From assembly GCA_014904985.1 (NCBI GenBank), contig MU129086.1, forward strand, positions 26,654-42,889: a stretch of DNA of 16,236 nt, given 5' to 3'. This DNA is from Hydnum rufescens UP504. Its lineage: Eukaryota; Basidiomycota; Agaricomycetes; Cantharellales; Hydnaceae. Shown here piece after piece: positions 1 to 8,448 of this stretch. Both the position numbers and the translations under genes were made by a program. The notes beneath the pieces are model-generated. The model ran no database searches. It was not told the DNA's origin and worked only from the letters and a program-made list of their open reading frames with translations. Each line of letters opens with the position of its first letter. Within the stretch, counting starts at the first letter, position 1.

Positions 1-477
1 CCTGGAAGAGGAGAGTGGCTTGTAACTGTGACTCTTATTGCTTTGCAGACTCGAGAAAGTATTGTTTGGAGTGCCTTGGTGCATCCTATGCTCATGCATC
101 CGGGAAAAAAAATCTTCTGCATACTTGCGACTATGCTCAGTTGATTTCACTTGTTTCTCTGTTAGGGTTTGTGTGAGACATCGTGCTTATGATCCTGGAG
201 GAAATGTATAGTAAATTTACACAAAGTATTAGTAAACAACGGGTTTAAAACCTGCGCAAAAGCAGTCAGGCTTGTCATGCGACTGTTTTGGCGCCATTTC
301 GAATAATGGCTTTGGACTAGGCTACATGAAAACATGATTAAGCCCAAAATAAAAATTACAAGAATCCCCATCATGTTTGAAGCCACTCAACCCGCCGATT
401 GGCTGGGTGACTGTGGTTCGATAATCGGACATCATCAGACCAAAGTCCAATCTAAATTACTTCACCAGGAGACACAC
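1..477. other. Unassigned AT-moderate stretch, no gene recognised
   Basis: No reading frame here resembles a family I know. Near 38-100 (+) a splice-acceptor-like CTTTGCAG is followed by a short frame with two closely spaced cysteines, RKYCLECLG, but it runs out at a stop without further support. It could be the edge of an upstream retrotransposon, because the next recognisable sequence is a Ty3/gypsy RNase H remnant. I see no tRNA, terminator or repeat. Confidence 0.4.
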
Positions 478-495
478 CTCTGACTATTGCGGGAA

Positions 496-757
496 TGTAG
501 CTCCTCAAACTTGAAACTCATCACATTTACGGGCACAATCCTGTGTTTGTCCCTCCAAGTCCAGATTTGGCTTCTGGAGTGGAAGCAGACGCCTTCCGGG
601 TATGCAATGGGAGCTGTACTCTTCCAACCACCAAGATTATGGGGAAGGGTACCCCGTTGGCTTCTTGTCAAAAAGCTTATCCGAGGCTGAGAGAAACTAA
701 GACATCTACGACAAGGAGCTCTTAGCATCATCCGGCCTTAGAAGCTTTGGAGATACC
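496..757 (+). pseudogene. Ty3/gypsy retrotransposon pol fragment, RNase H domain (decayed)
   Basis: This is a remnant of the RNase H domain that follows reverse transcriptase in Ty3/gypsy Pol. That enzyme degrades the RNA strand of the RNA-DNA hybrid during retrotransposition. Three family motifs appear in order in different frames. NPVFVPPSPDL and EADA (to 593) lead to the first acidic residue of the active site. SGYAMGAVLFQ follows after a one-base insertion at about 594. YPVGFLSKSLSEAERN and DIYDKELL (about 647-724) follow in a third frame. A TAA at 698-700 stands where the family usually has Tyr. A further shift occurs near 724, after which SIIRP matches the usual SIIRAL. Reverse transcriptase upstream and integrase downstream are not recognisable here. 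It cannot encode an active protein. The integrase fragment at 13320-14150 is on the opposite strand, so the two are probably not one element. Confidence 0.75.
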
Positions 758-902
758 AATAAAGTAGATCTGGAGGTCGGTGGTGCTGCAACTTTGAATA
801 GAAGCTGGAAAATGCTGGAAGACCAGCATGAGGCTGACATTGAGTTACTTTCTGCTCTCGTGCATGTGCTTCTTCGGAGTGGTTGCCACACCTTGCATTC
901 CT

Positions 903-2035
903 GGAGGGGATGTACCAATAAGGGGGGGGGGTGGTACCAGCAAGGGGAGTATGTACCAATAGGGGGTGGGTCGTTACCAGCGAAGGGGAAGGTGGGTCGA
1001 TCCAATAGGGAGGGCGGTGTTACCGACAAGGGGGAGGTCGTTACCGAATAGGTGGTGGGGGTATTAACCAGCAAGGGGAGGTGGTTACCGCAAGGGGAGG
1101 TGTACAACAAGGGGTTGTGCAGCAGGGGGGTGCGTTGATTATCAAGCGAGGGGTCTATATTATAAGGAGGGGGTGTGTATATCAAGAGGGGGTGGTTGGT
1201 ATTAGCAGGGGGGTACTTACAGGGCTGTTATTAGCAGGGCGGGTTAGCAGGGGCGCGGTGTTAGCAGGGGGTGTATTAGCGAGGGGTGTATTAGAGGGGT
1301 GTTTGAGCAGGGGGGGTGATTAGCAGGGGTGTATTAGTCAGGGGGTTATAGCGAGGGGGGTGTTTAGCAGGGTTACTTAGCAGGGGGTTGTATCTAGCAG
1401 GGGGTGTATAGCATGGCGGGGGTGTATTAGCAGGCGGGTGTAGTTAGCAGGGGTGTTTGAGCAGGGGGGATTTGCAGGGTTAGGGTGCTGAGTATTGCGG
1501 GCGTGTATTGTAGCACGCGGGGGTATGTAGGCAGGGGTGTACTAGCAGGGGGATGAGCAGGGGGTCGGTTAGCGGGGGGGCGGGGTAGGAGTGGCAGTGT
1601 ATGTACAGGGGGTGTAGTAGCGGGGGGTGTGTGATTAGCAGGGGGGGGTATTAGCAGGGGGGGTGATGTAGCAGGGGGTTAGCAGGGGCGCGGGCGGCAT
1701 TAGCAGTGGGGGTGTATTAAGCGAGGCGGTGTATTCAGCAGGGGGCGGTGGTGCCATTAGGCAGGGGGGTGTATTATCAGGGGCGCGGGAGTAGCCACGG
1801 CGGGTGTTTAGCCAGGGGGTTATTAGCAGGGGGGGTGTGATTAGCAGGGGGCTCTTAGCAGGGGGTGTATTAGAGGGGTGTATTTGCAGGGGTATTAGCA
1901 GGGGGGGTGTATTGAGCAGGGGGGCTGTATTACAGCTGGGGTGTGATTAGCAGCGGGGGGGTTATTAGAGGGCGTCGTTATCTAGCCAGGGGGTGTATTA
2001 GCAGGGGGGTGGTGTTTAGCAGAAGGTGCAGCTGG
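903..2035. repeat. Degenerate G-tract minisatellite, about 15-bp period
   Basis: More than 1.1 kb of the plus strand is made of runs of 4-9 G separated by about 10 bases. The first part, to about 1120, uses units like GTACCAGCAAGGGGAG. From about 1200 the unit becomes close to TTAGCAGGGGGTGTA, repeated dozens of times with many single-base indels. No frame stays open through it. Four or more G-runs lie within short distance almost everywhere, so the plus strand could form G-quadruplexes along the whole array. The indel-rich texture may be natural slippage or may reflect uncorrected long-read errors in homopolymers. The unit is not the TTAGGG telomere repeat. Confidence 0.9.
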
Positions 2036-2500
2036 GAGGAAATAGGGCGATGATCTGTAGAGTCATGCATGGGGGAGGCACTGTCTTAATTACACATTCT
2101 GAAGTTGAGCATCCCTCAGGAAACAAGTGTATTGCAGCCAGAGTCCCAAATGCGTATTCTAAATATTGAATTTCCCCATTTAAAATCCTGATAAAGTGCA
2201 TTGAATCTGGGCATAATCAATGTGTGTTATCTGATGAAGAATCACAGATATTGGTAGTCATTTTTTGAAAGATTGCCCAAGGCATCACAGACTTATGGCT
2301 TAGGTGAGAGAAACTTAATCTAGGGCGTCAGGGATCCTGAATGCTTGGGATATATAGCTGTACATCATGTGGATTACAATACATCACCCCCCCCCCGTAG
2401 ATGGGACTGATCCGAATTCCCAACAGAGAGGAGCAGGTCTCAAGAAAAAAAAGTCCACAGGAACAAATGAAAAAGAAAGAGGCAGTGGGTTACAGTATGG
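2036..2500. other. Unassigned spacer with a poly-C run
   Basis: No recognisable gene. A run of C ends just before position 2400. A 116-codon frame that starts at 2401 contains the CAGGTT-rich sequence described next and has no family signature, so I do not call it a gene. Confidence 0.5.
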
Positions 2501-2509
2501 ATGGTGCTG

Positions 2510-3480
2510 AAGTTAGGGTCTACAACCTGGAACGACCTGAGTGTGAACCGCTGAACCTGAGCCAGAAGTCAGGTTTCCATTGGGCAGGTTTCAGTAATTT
2601 CCCTCATCAGAGGGTTCAGGTTTGGGCCCGCAATTTTTCAGTTCAGGTTAGGTTCAGGTTAACCAGGTCAAAGCCTGAATATCAGGCCCTTCAGACGATG
2701 GAAATATCTGAGCGTCGAAACACTGAGGGGGTAACCATAACTCCAGAATGAGTGCATTAATTCTGCAAAGTTCCGAGATATGTAGAGCAGGTTTTTGGTG
2801 GAGAAATAGGTTTCTTGAAGGAGGTAGAACGATAAAACCTCATACAGAGTTTATATTGTAGCGCGTCAGTACATAGACTATGTATAGTCAATAATAATCT
2901 GTTCTGAGGTGTTTATGTATACTCACTTCATAAGAGAACATATTTCTCCAGCAAGGAACCTCGGACCTAATTCTGGAACTTGCAGAATTGATGATCATTT
3001 CTGGTATGTGATGGTTAAAATAAGTGTTGAGCAGAGATTTCTCAGGTGTCTGAAGAGGGCGGCATTCGATTTCATGTTGAACCTTGGGGGTAAACCTGAA
3101 ACACTAACCTGAAGCCTAACGCCGTCGGAATGATAGTTTCTGTCAGTAGTTCAGTTTGCCAATTGAGAAGATTCAGGTTTTGGTTAAGTTCAGGTTTTGC
3201 CCAAATGGGCAAAACCTGACCTGAACCTGACTTTGGCAACCACAGTTACATAAGGGATATCTGCACTGGCAGTACAAAGGAATGGAGGGTGTGCATGTGA
3301 TAGGTGAAGATGGGGTGTAACAGCATCATGGGTTATGGGTGCAGGTCAGCCACAATACAGTCAGGTAACTTTTGCAGGGTACAGGTATGGTTTCAGTTTC
3401 AGTTGCAGGTTAGCCACAGGGGCCATGGTTTCAGGTTACAGCTTCAAGTCAATACAGGCTATACTTTCAGATACAGTGTT
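2510..3480. repeat. Diffuse CAGGTT / AACCTG repeat family with inverted orientation
   Basis: The hexamer CAGGTT and its complement AACCTG recur far more than expected, often as TTCAGGTTCAGGTT-like tracts. AACCTG forms cluster at about 2522-2565, CAGGTT forms at about 2570-2670, AACCTG forms at about 3090-3115 and 3211-3231, and CAGGTT forms at about 3170-3200 and, more degenerate, at 3340-3480. Adjacent opposite orientations create inverted repeats. There is no credible coding sequence. It looks like a decayed non-autonomous element or an expanded short satellite, and I cannot assign it to a named family. Confidence 0.65.
3190..3219. repeat. Perfect hairpin, 14-bp arms and 2-base loop
   Basis: TCAGGTTTTGCCCA at 3190-3203 is followed after AA by its exact reverse complement at 3206-3219. 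Flanking CAGGTT and CCTGAAC copies extend the pairing imperfectly on both sides. This is the strongest fold-back in the CAGGTT-rich stretch and could mark the centre of an inverted-repeat element. Confidence 0.9.
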
Positions 3481-4097
3481 ATGGGGTTGAATATGAGTTT
3501 GGGTTTGGTCATGTGATGAATCCACACACATGGTGGGATTCATGGACACAAGGAAGGTGGTGCATGCAGCATGGGGACATTAGAGCCAGGGAGACAGGAA
3601 CACCACTTCACTGTGGGTTAATCTCCAGGTATCATGGAGCTTAATTGGGGCCCATAGCCTGTTGGCAAAAGAAAAACTTGATAGGAGATCAGGAATTCCC
3701 AAGCTATATACATCATGTATATTATGTAATAAAAACAAGATTGATCCAATCCTCTCATACTAACAATGGCAGGCTCAAAGCTGGCACCATAGGCTCACAG
3801 AAGCCAGCTAAGGCAAGAGTACAAGCCATGTATCAACAAAGTGTTGAAAGATGTGGGCAATGGGTTACAAATCAGCGGGGAAACTATATGATGTATGTAT
3901 GGTAAATATATGGGTTAACAGGTGATAGAGCGCCAGGGAATATAGTGCGGGCAGATGCACACAATACGAGTAAAAATGCAAGTGCTGATAATGTGCCAGA
4001 TTGAAGCCAGGGTTGATTGGACTCAACAGCGGACTTATTCCTCCAACACAAAGCAGCCAGCTAAGGCAAAGAGTACCAGTCATGTTAGGCAGGAACA

Positions 4098-4119
4098 CCA
4101 GCCTCTATATAGAGGCTGG
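4098..4119. repeat. Perfect 22-bp palindrome
   Basis: The sequence reads the same on both strands, with half-site CCAGCCTCTAT. It lies 21 bp after the second copy of the GCCAGCTAAGGC repeat. It could be a dimeric protein site or the centre of a small fold-back element. Nothing nearby decides between these. Confidence 0.85.
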
Positions 4120-4505
4120 GATTGCTTTGTATGGACGTAACATAGTACCCAATTATATTGGCTATTGCCATCCAAATGTATGGTGGTTAAGGCCCCAAAT
4201 AAATCACCTGATTCTTACAGGTAACCTGATTGGGCTGTGGTGACAGAAAAATGGCAGTAAAGAACTGGCTCTGGATATTTTTCATATTCTTTCTACCATA
4301 GGGTGATGTTTGGGACAGTCCATCTTCACCCCAGTCATTTCCATCTCCCTATGACCTCATCCTCACAAATCATGTGATTTATTTGGTGCCTTAACGAACA
4401 ATACAATTTGGTACCCACCTCTGTCTATTCAAAGGGGTCCCAGACTACAGTCATGTATGGACAAAGCAGCCACCTAAGGCAAGAGATATGTGAAGCTCAG
4501 TCCCA

Positions 4506-4529
4506 AATTATGAGGGGTACCTCATAATT
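4506..4529. repeat. Inverted repeat, 10-bp arms and 4-base loop
   Basis: AATTATGAGG at 4506-4515 and CCTCATAATT at 4520-4529 are exact reverse complements around GGTA. It lies about 50 bp beyond the 3' end of the malate dehydrogenase pseudogene on the minus strand, so a transcript from that strand could fold here. There is no poly-T tract or other sign of function. Confidence 0.8.
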
Positions 4530-4576
4530 AAGCCTGGTATAGCTTGCAAACTGGCTGGTAAAAGTCAAATCTAGTT

Positions 4577-5397
4577 CTAAGTGCCAAGGAAGTTGACACC
4601 CTTCTTGATGTTTTTCTTCAATTCGGGGAGAGCAGCCTGGATACGTTTCTCCTCCTCAGTGGAAAGCTAGCCCAACAGGTGAATCTTGGTGAGTCCTTCC
4701 GGCTGCAAGTAGGGAAGAAATAATAATAAAAATCAAAAACGTAGGTTGCAAATAGGGCTAGTGGACTGTTTACACTCATTGCTAGGGAAGCACGTGACAC
4801 CCTCGCTCTCGTAAAGAGGAGACTTGATGAAGGATGGTGTGATCACTCCCTTGTCACCACCAGAGTAGACAAGAAGGTGAACGACACCAAGAGTGGTGAT
4901 ACCACACCTTTGTGGGGTTGAACTTGCTTGCCTTCTTCAGGACTTCAGTGACGATCGAGATGGTGGAGTTCACGGGATCTATGTATATAAAAATTGACAG
5001 AGGGATCAAGTATAGTGCAAGAGAGAGGATGAACCAGAGGTGATGAGAATATGTGCCTCAGGGACGTCCTCGCCGATGGCCTGAGTGAGGTCCCGGATGA
5101 TAGGCACATTGGTGTTGAATAAATCGACCTGCGCAATGTTTGGCTTCCGTGGGATGCCAGCAGCAATGATGACAATCTTGGTTCCCTGGAGTGCATTGCC
5201 AAGCTTCTCCAATATATACCCATTGACTTCTCCAGCAGTAGCAACATGGCTCATATTGGCAGCGATGCTGGGAGCCCCGCTAATATCGTACAGACTAAGG
5301 GAGTGTGTCGTACTCAGCCAGTCATCGTTTGGCGTATTCTCGTTCAGCAGATTGTTGTTTGGGGCGTTCATTTCCTGGTTCCAGTTCAGGCAATGAC
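4577..5397 (-). pseudogene. Malate dehydrogenase pseudogene
   Basis: Malate dehydrogenase interconverts malate and oxaloacetate with NAD in mitochondria or cytosol. Recognisable blocks on the minus strand run in family order. LSLYDISGAP, EVNGY, AAGIPRKP, DLFNTN, IIRDLTQAIG and PEAHILI come first. DPVNSTISIVTEVLKK then follows across a clean 56-bp intron at 4979-5034 (phase 1, donor GTTCAT). GITTLGVV comes next, then KGVITPSFIKSPLYESEG, and finally PELKKNIKKGVNF before a TAG at 4577-4579. A second likely intron is 4703-4773 (GTAAAC to TTGCAG). Damage is clear: the N-terminal GAAGGIGQ nucleotide-binding motif is replaced by unrelated sequence upstream of about 5305; there is a frameshift near 4900-4905; roughly a hundred or more residues that include the catalytic His are missing before VYSGGDKG; and a TAG at 4667-4669 stands where the family usually has Lys. 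The substrate-binding block reads RKPNIAQVDL, so its second Arg is also changed. Intron-like gaps argue against a retrocopy. Confidence 0.88.
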
Positions 5398-6150
5398 CTA
5401 GGATAATGTCAGTTAAAGCATAAACTAATGCAAAAAGAGTCTTTTTGCATGGATGTATCTAGAGGATACTTACCAGTGAACGGTAACACCATTGTTGTGC
5501 TAACTGCCGAAATTCTTCCCACACTTGAGTGGCATCAAGCTTATGGAGTCCGGCAATTAGCGTAGGTACGCTGTACCTCTGCAGTGAGTTAATCGGGAAT
5601 ATCCGTGCCTTTTGTCTGCAACTGTACAATTCGAGAGACACAACAAAAACAAAACGGGAACTGGAGGGTTGGCACAGCACCAACCTCTGGACCTCCTTAA
5701 GACTGTAACCACATCTCTATACACCATTTGCTGCTCAGTACTGAACGCCGGTCTCACTGGCATTTGGTGTCCTGTCATTGCAACACACGTGTTCTGTAGG
5801 GATCCCGCTTTTTCTGGCGTTCAAAGCATCCCTGACCCATGGAGCTGGATACCACATAGATACTTACCTTCGCAACAAAAATGCCAAACGACTGGCCCTA
5901 TTTTGTGGAGGGGAGGTTTGTCTGTTACTGTGGTAACTCTCGTAAGTACTAAAGGTTGTATCATCCCCAAGCATTAATCTTTCTTTCCATCATTAGCTCT
6001 TTTGCTTTGTTCGTGGACTGGCCAAAACATGGGGCAATGGTTTTGGAAGTGCGAAAACAGGGGATGTCACTTCTGGCATACATATCACTATGAATCATTG
6101 TGAAATATAGATTGCAACTAATCTATGTTGTTTCTTTAGGCTGGTCCAAT
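5398..6150 (-). other. Unassigned sequence with minus-strand splice-like signals
   Basis: On the minus strand a strong donor GTAAGT at 5473 and an acceptor CCTAG ending at 5398 would bound a 76-bp intron that reads into the start of the malate dehydrogenase remnant. Another GTAAGTATC donor lies near 5867. Two overlapping open frames, at 5557-5778 and 5459-5683, lie between them. Their sequences (for example a stretch with QVWEEFRQLAQQW) match no family I recognise. This may be an unrelated gene fragment fused to the pseudogene by rearrangement, or chance. Confidence 0.3.
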
Positions 6151-6204
6151 CATTGTGGCATGTCCGAACCCCCCACCCCCCAGCCTGAAGACTTTCAGAT
6201 GAGG

Positions 6205-6480
6205 GGAACTCCCCAATCGTCCGTCCCCCAGTTGTCCGTCCCCCAGGCATCTGTCCCCCAGTCATCCATCCCCAGTTGTCTGTCCCCCAGTCATTCGTCC
6301 CCCAGTCGTTCATCCCCCAGTCGTTCATCCCCAGTCATTCATCCCCAGTCATCTGTCCCCAAATCAGCATTGCCACAATCATCGTTACTGCAGTCGTCAT
6401 TCTCTCCATCATCGTTCCCTCAATCGCCATTCCGCAATCATCATTCCTGCAATCATCGTTCCCCAAGCATCGTTCCTGCA
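6205..6480. repeat. C-rich 15-bp minisatellite, grading into an ATCATCGTT-type repeat
   Basis: About 10-11 units close to CCCCCAGTCATCCGT run from about 6218 to 6360. Single-C losses shift the phase in places. From 6360 to 6480 the unit drifts to forms such as AATCATCGTTCCTGC. Because 15 is a multiple of three, one plus-strand frame (6100-6531) reads as pentapeptides SVPQS, SVPQL and SVPQA, and the minus strand as NDWGT and NDWGM. The one-base losses break this repeat frame after about six units. I do not treat it as a proven protein. Confidence 0.85.
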
Positions 6481-6550
6481 ATCAACCTCTCTCCCCTTGG
6501 CGCAACCATCCCCCCATCCTTCCATCTCTAGCACTGTGCTATTGAATTGA

Positions 6551-6697
6551 ATTGTTTCTTTGGAGATAGAGCTCCAGGAGGTCACAGAGGTGCTAGAGGC
6601 AATGACCCAGTCAAGGGATGAAGTGTGCCTTGCGCTTGGAAATATTTTGGTGGCCCTGAATACCATTGTAGAAAACACACAGCTTGGTGGCACCTAG
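6551..6697 (+). pseudogene. Short open frame, possible last exon with helical C-terminus
   Basis: The frame IVSLEIELQEVTEVLEAM continues to about 48 codons and ends at TAG 6695-6697. It has hydrophobic residues at helical spacing, which suggests a short coiled coil. Just upstream, TTTCTTTGGAGATAG at 6555-6569 could serve as a splice acceptor for an exon starting at 6570. No start codon lies within the frame, and no convincing donor joins it to the upstream repeat. It may be the end of an unrecognised gene or an isolated fragment. I do not recognise a family. Confidence 0.3.
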
Positions 6698-7020
6698 TTT
6701 CTCATTGTCGTTCGTCTTGCCTTCCACTCAAAAAAAATGCTTTGTATATATCATGTACGCAATAATGATTTCATTTGATATGCCCTCTCAAAAAAAAGAA
6801 GATAACCTGGGACCCATAGCACAGGTCATTGCCATGAAGCGCCTCCCAAGTTGGACAGCTTCGAGCCGCCCAATGGTAAATTCCATATCTTGTGCTTTTT
6901 TGCCCTCCCTGTCGCTCACTGCGGTGACCCATTTTGTCCTCCCTGAATCCACATGTCTTTCACAAATCAGTAAGTGTAGAAGTTCAATCAAGTTTTGTCA
7001 CTATAGCATTTTTATTGTAC
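6698..7020. other. Unassigned spacer upstream of the repeat array
   Basis: Two A-runs lie at about 6731 and 6791. A 67-codon minus-strand frame at 6788-6991 has no family resemblance. If the transposase is mobile as a unit, its left terminus should lie here or just beyond, but I could not find a matching inverted end downstream of 11394. Confidence 0.4.
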
Positions 7021-7024
7021 CAAT

Positions 7025-7395
7025 GCAGAACTCTTGCCGTGTTCAGTATCAGACGTCAGCACTCTCTGATGTCTGATCCTGTTCGGCATCACTCTTAGCC
7101 TAGGAAGGCATTTGTCAAGTTCAGTGCCAGACGTCGATTTTCTTTCACATCTGGTATCTTGTCTGGCAGTATACAAAAGGCATTTGCTAAGTTCAGTGCT
7201 AGACATTGACTTTCTCTCGTGTCTGGTATCTTGTCTGGCAGTATACAAAAGGCACTTGCTAAGTTCAGTGCTAGATGTCGACTTTCTCTCACGTCTGGTA
7301 TTTTGTCTGGCACTATACAAGGCACTCGTCAAGTTCAGTGCTAGATGTTGACTTTCTCTTGCATCTGGTATTCTGTCTGACTCTTTGCGTTGATT
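7025..7395. repeat. Tandem array of 70-72-bp units in the transposase leader
   Basis: Units start with AAGTTCAGTGCTAGA at 7117, 7189, 7261 and 7331, giving spacings of 72, 72 and 70 bp. The last is partial, and a more diverged unit precedes them from about 7028. Each holds an internal inverted repeat of the type AGACGT...ACGTCT, clearest in the leading unit as ATCAGACGTCAG facing CTGATGTCTGAT with one mismatch. At 72 bp the unit is 24 codons, so frames stay open on both strands: KIPDVRES and LALNLANAF recur on the minus strand. The array ends about 15-20 bp before the transposase ATG at 7409. Candidate roles are a promoter or a transposase-binding subterminal array. Both are inference. Confidence 0.85.
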
Positions 7396-7408
7396 TTGCC
7401 TCCCGTCT

Positions 7409-8385
7409 ATGGCCAACAAAGGAAAGAGAGGAGGACCAAGCCAGCCAACTACACCATCCCTCCCATCCCCCATCACCCTGCCAGTAATGTCTTCAGGTCT
7501 GTCTGCTAAATCCAGTAAACGTCCCAGTTGAGCACAATTTCCAAAGGCCGAAATTATTGGTCAAGGCCCCTCAGGACCCATATATACAGGGGATCATAGT
7601 GTATCTACACGAGGTACTCCACAATCTGAGGATCTCCACCATGCCGTTCCTTCCGATTTCGCAGCAATGTACCCACTGAATCTGGACTATGATCCCTATT
7701 TGGTCCCCAAGACACACATGCACTATCTAGCAAAAGAGTTGAGGCATGTGAGATGCAAACATGCACAAGCCGCTCGCTGGAGCCAAACCAACCTTCCTGC
7801 TCTCATTAGACCCTTCATGCAGTGGAAGCGCGAGCAAATGTTGTCGCGACAGACACCTGCCTCACAAAGGGGGACTGATAATAGCACGTGCTCCTGCTCC
7901 AGTCGTCACCGGCCTCTGAAGGTTGTGTGTGTATCAATTGAAGGTGTGCTCACTCTCCATTACTTATAGCTGACACCTGTTTGTTTATGCTTACGACTTC
8001 AATATAGCTCTTTGTGATGTTGATATCGCTGTCTGCACCTGCTGCCCAGCCCCACAACAGCTGGTGCAGATGGGGTACTTCCCTTGCTCACCAGTCTATC
8101 CTACGCTTGCTGTGAGCCTGGACATGCTCGAGCTTGTCTCTACCCTTTTTGTCCTTGCTGCGCCTAATGAAAGAGCATGGGCCACTACAATAATGAAATA
8201 CCTCAAGAACCGTGGCCATGAATTTGCTACTGGAGATGCTCTGTGATGTCGATTTTCATCCACCCTTTCCCAGTATCAAGCTCTGATGCAACTGGTGGAT
8301 GGGGAGATGGGTAAAATCATTGATGATGCAAGGGAGAAGACTACATGACGTTCAGGGCTCTCGATGATGAGATGCCTGTTCATGG
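7409..8385 (+). pseudogene. KDZ transposase N-terminal part, CxC1-like cysteine cluster (exons 1-2)
   Basis: After a Ser/Pro/Gly-rich lead the protein enters a region typical of CxC1-type KDZ N-termini: QAARWSQTNLPALIRPFM, then STCSCSS, and after a 64-bp phase-1 intron (7944-8007) VCTCCPAPQQL and MGYFPCSP. The close Cys pairs suit a zinc-binding, probably DNA-recognising, module. LAVSLDMLELVSTLF and PNERAW follow, as in the family. The TGA at 8244-8246 falls in DAL*CRF, where relatives have Arg, so CGA to TGA is likely. Near 8335 the frame must shift for EDYMTFRALDDEMPVHG to be read, and this segment leads to a GTGAG donor at 8386. Confidence 0.82.
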
Positions 8386-8448
8386 GTGAGAGTATGCAAA
8401 TGTGCAGATGTTGGCTGGTCGCATTCAAATCACATGCAATGATATCAG

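Larger units (their letters stand above)
3500..4576. other. Non-coding stretch with short dispersed repeats and palindromes
   Basis: I recognise no gene. A roughly 20-25-bp sequence, GCCAGCTAAGGCAAGAGTAC, occurs at 3803-3822, again with one extra A at 4056-4077, and as a variant (GCCACCTAAGGCAAGAGA) at about 4468-4486. The second and third copies share the upstream bases ACAAAGCA. Two strong fold-backs, at 4098-4119 and 4506-4529, are listed separately. The frames here are short and resemble nothing known. Confidence 0.5.

Noticed and set aside
903..2035. Interstitial telomere array, because units contain TTAG followed by G-runs
   Set aside because: The unit is near TTAGCAGGGGGTGTA with about 15-bp period. 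It never settles into TTAGGG repeats.
2401..2751. 116-codon plus-strand frame as a gene
   Set aside because: It runs through CAGGTT-family repeat sequence, has no domain resemblance, and lacks splice or neighbour support.
3645..4243. Several 60-86-codon overlapping frames as genes
   Set aside because: They overlap on both strands, cover dispersed repeats and a palindrome, and show no recognisable domain.
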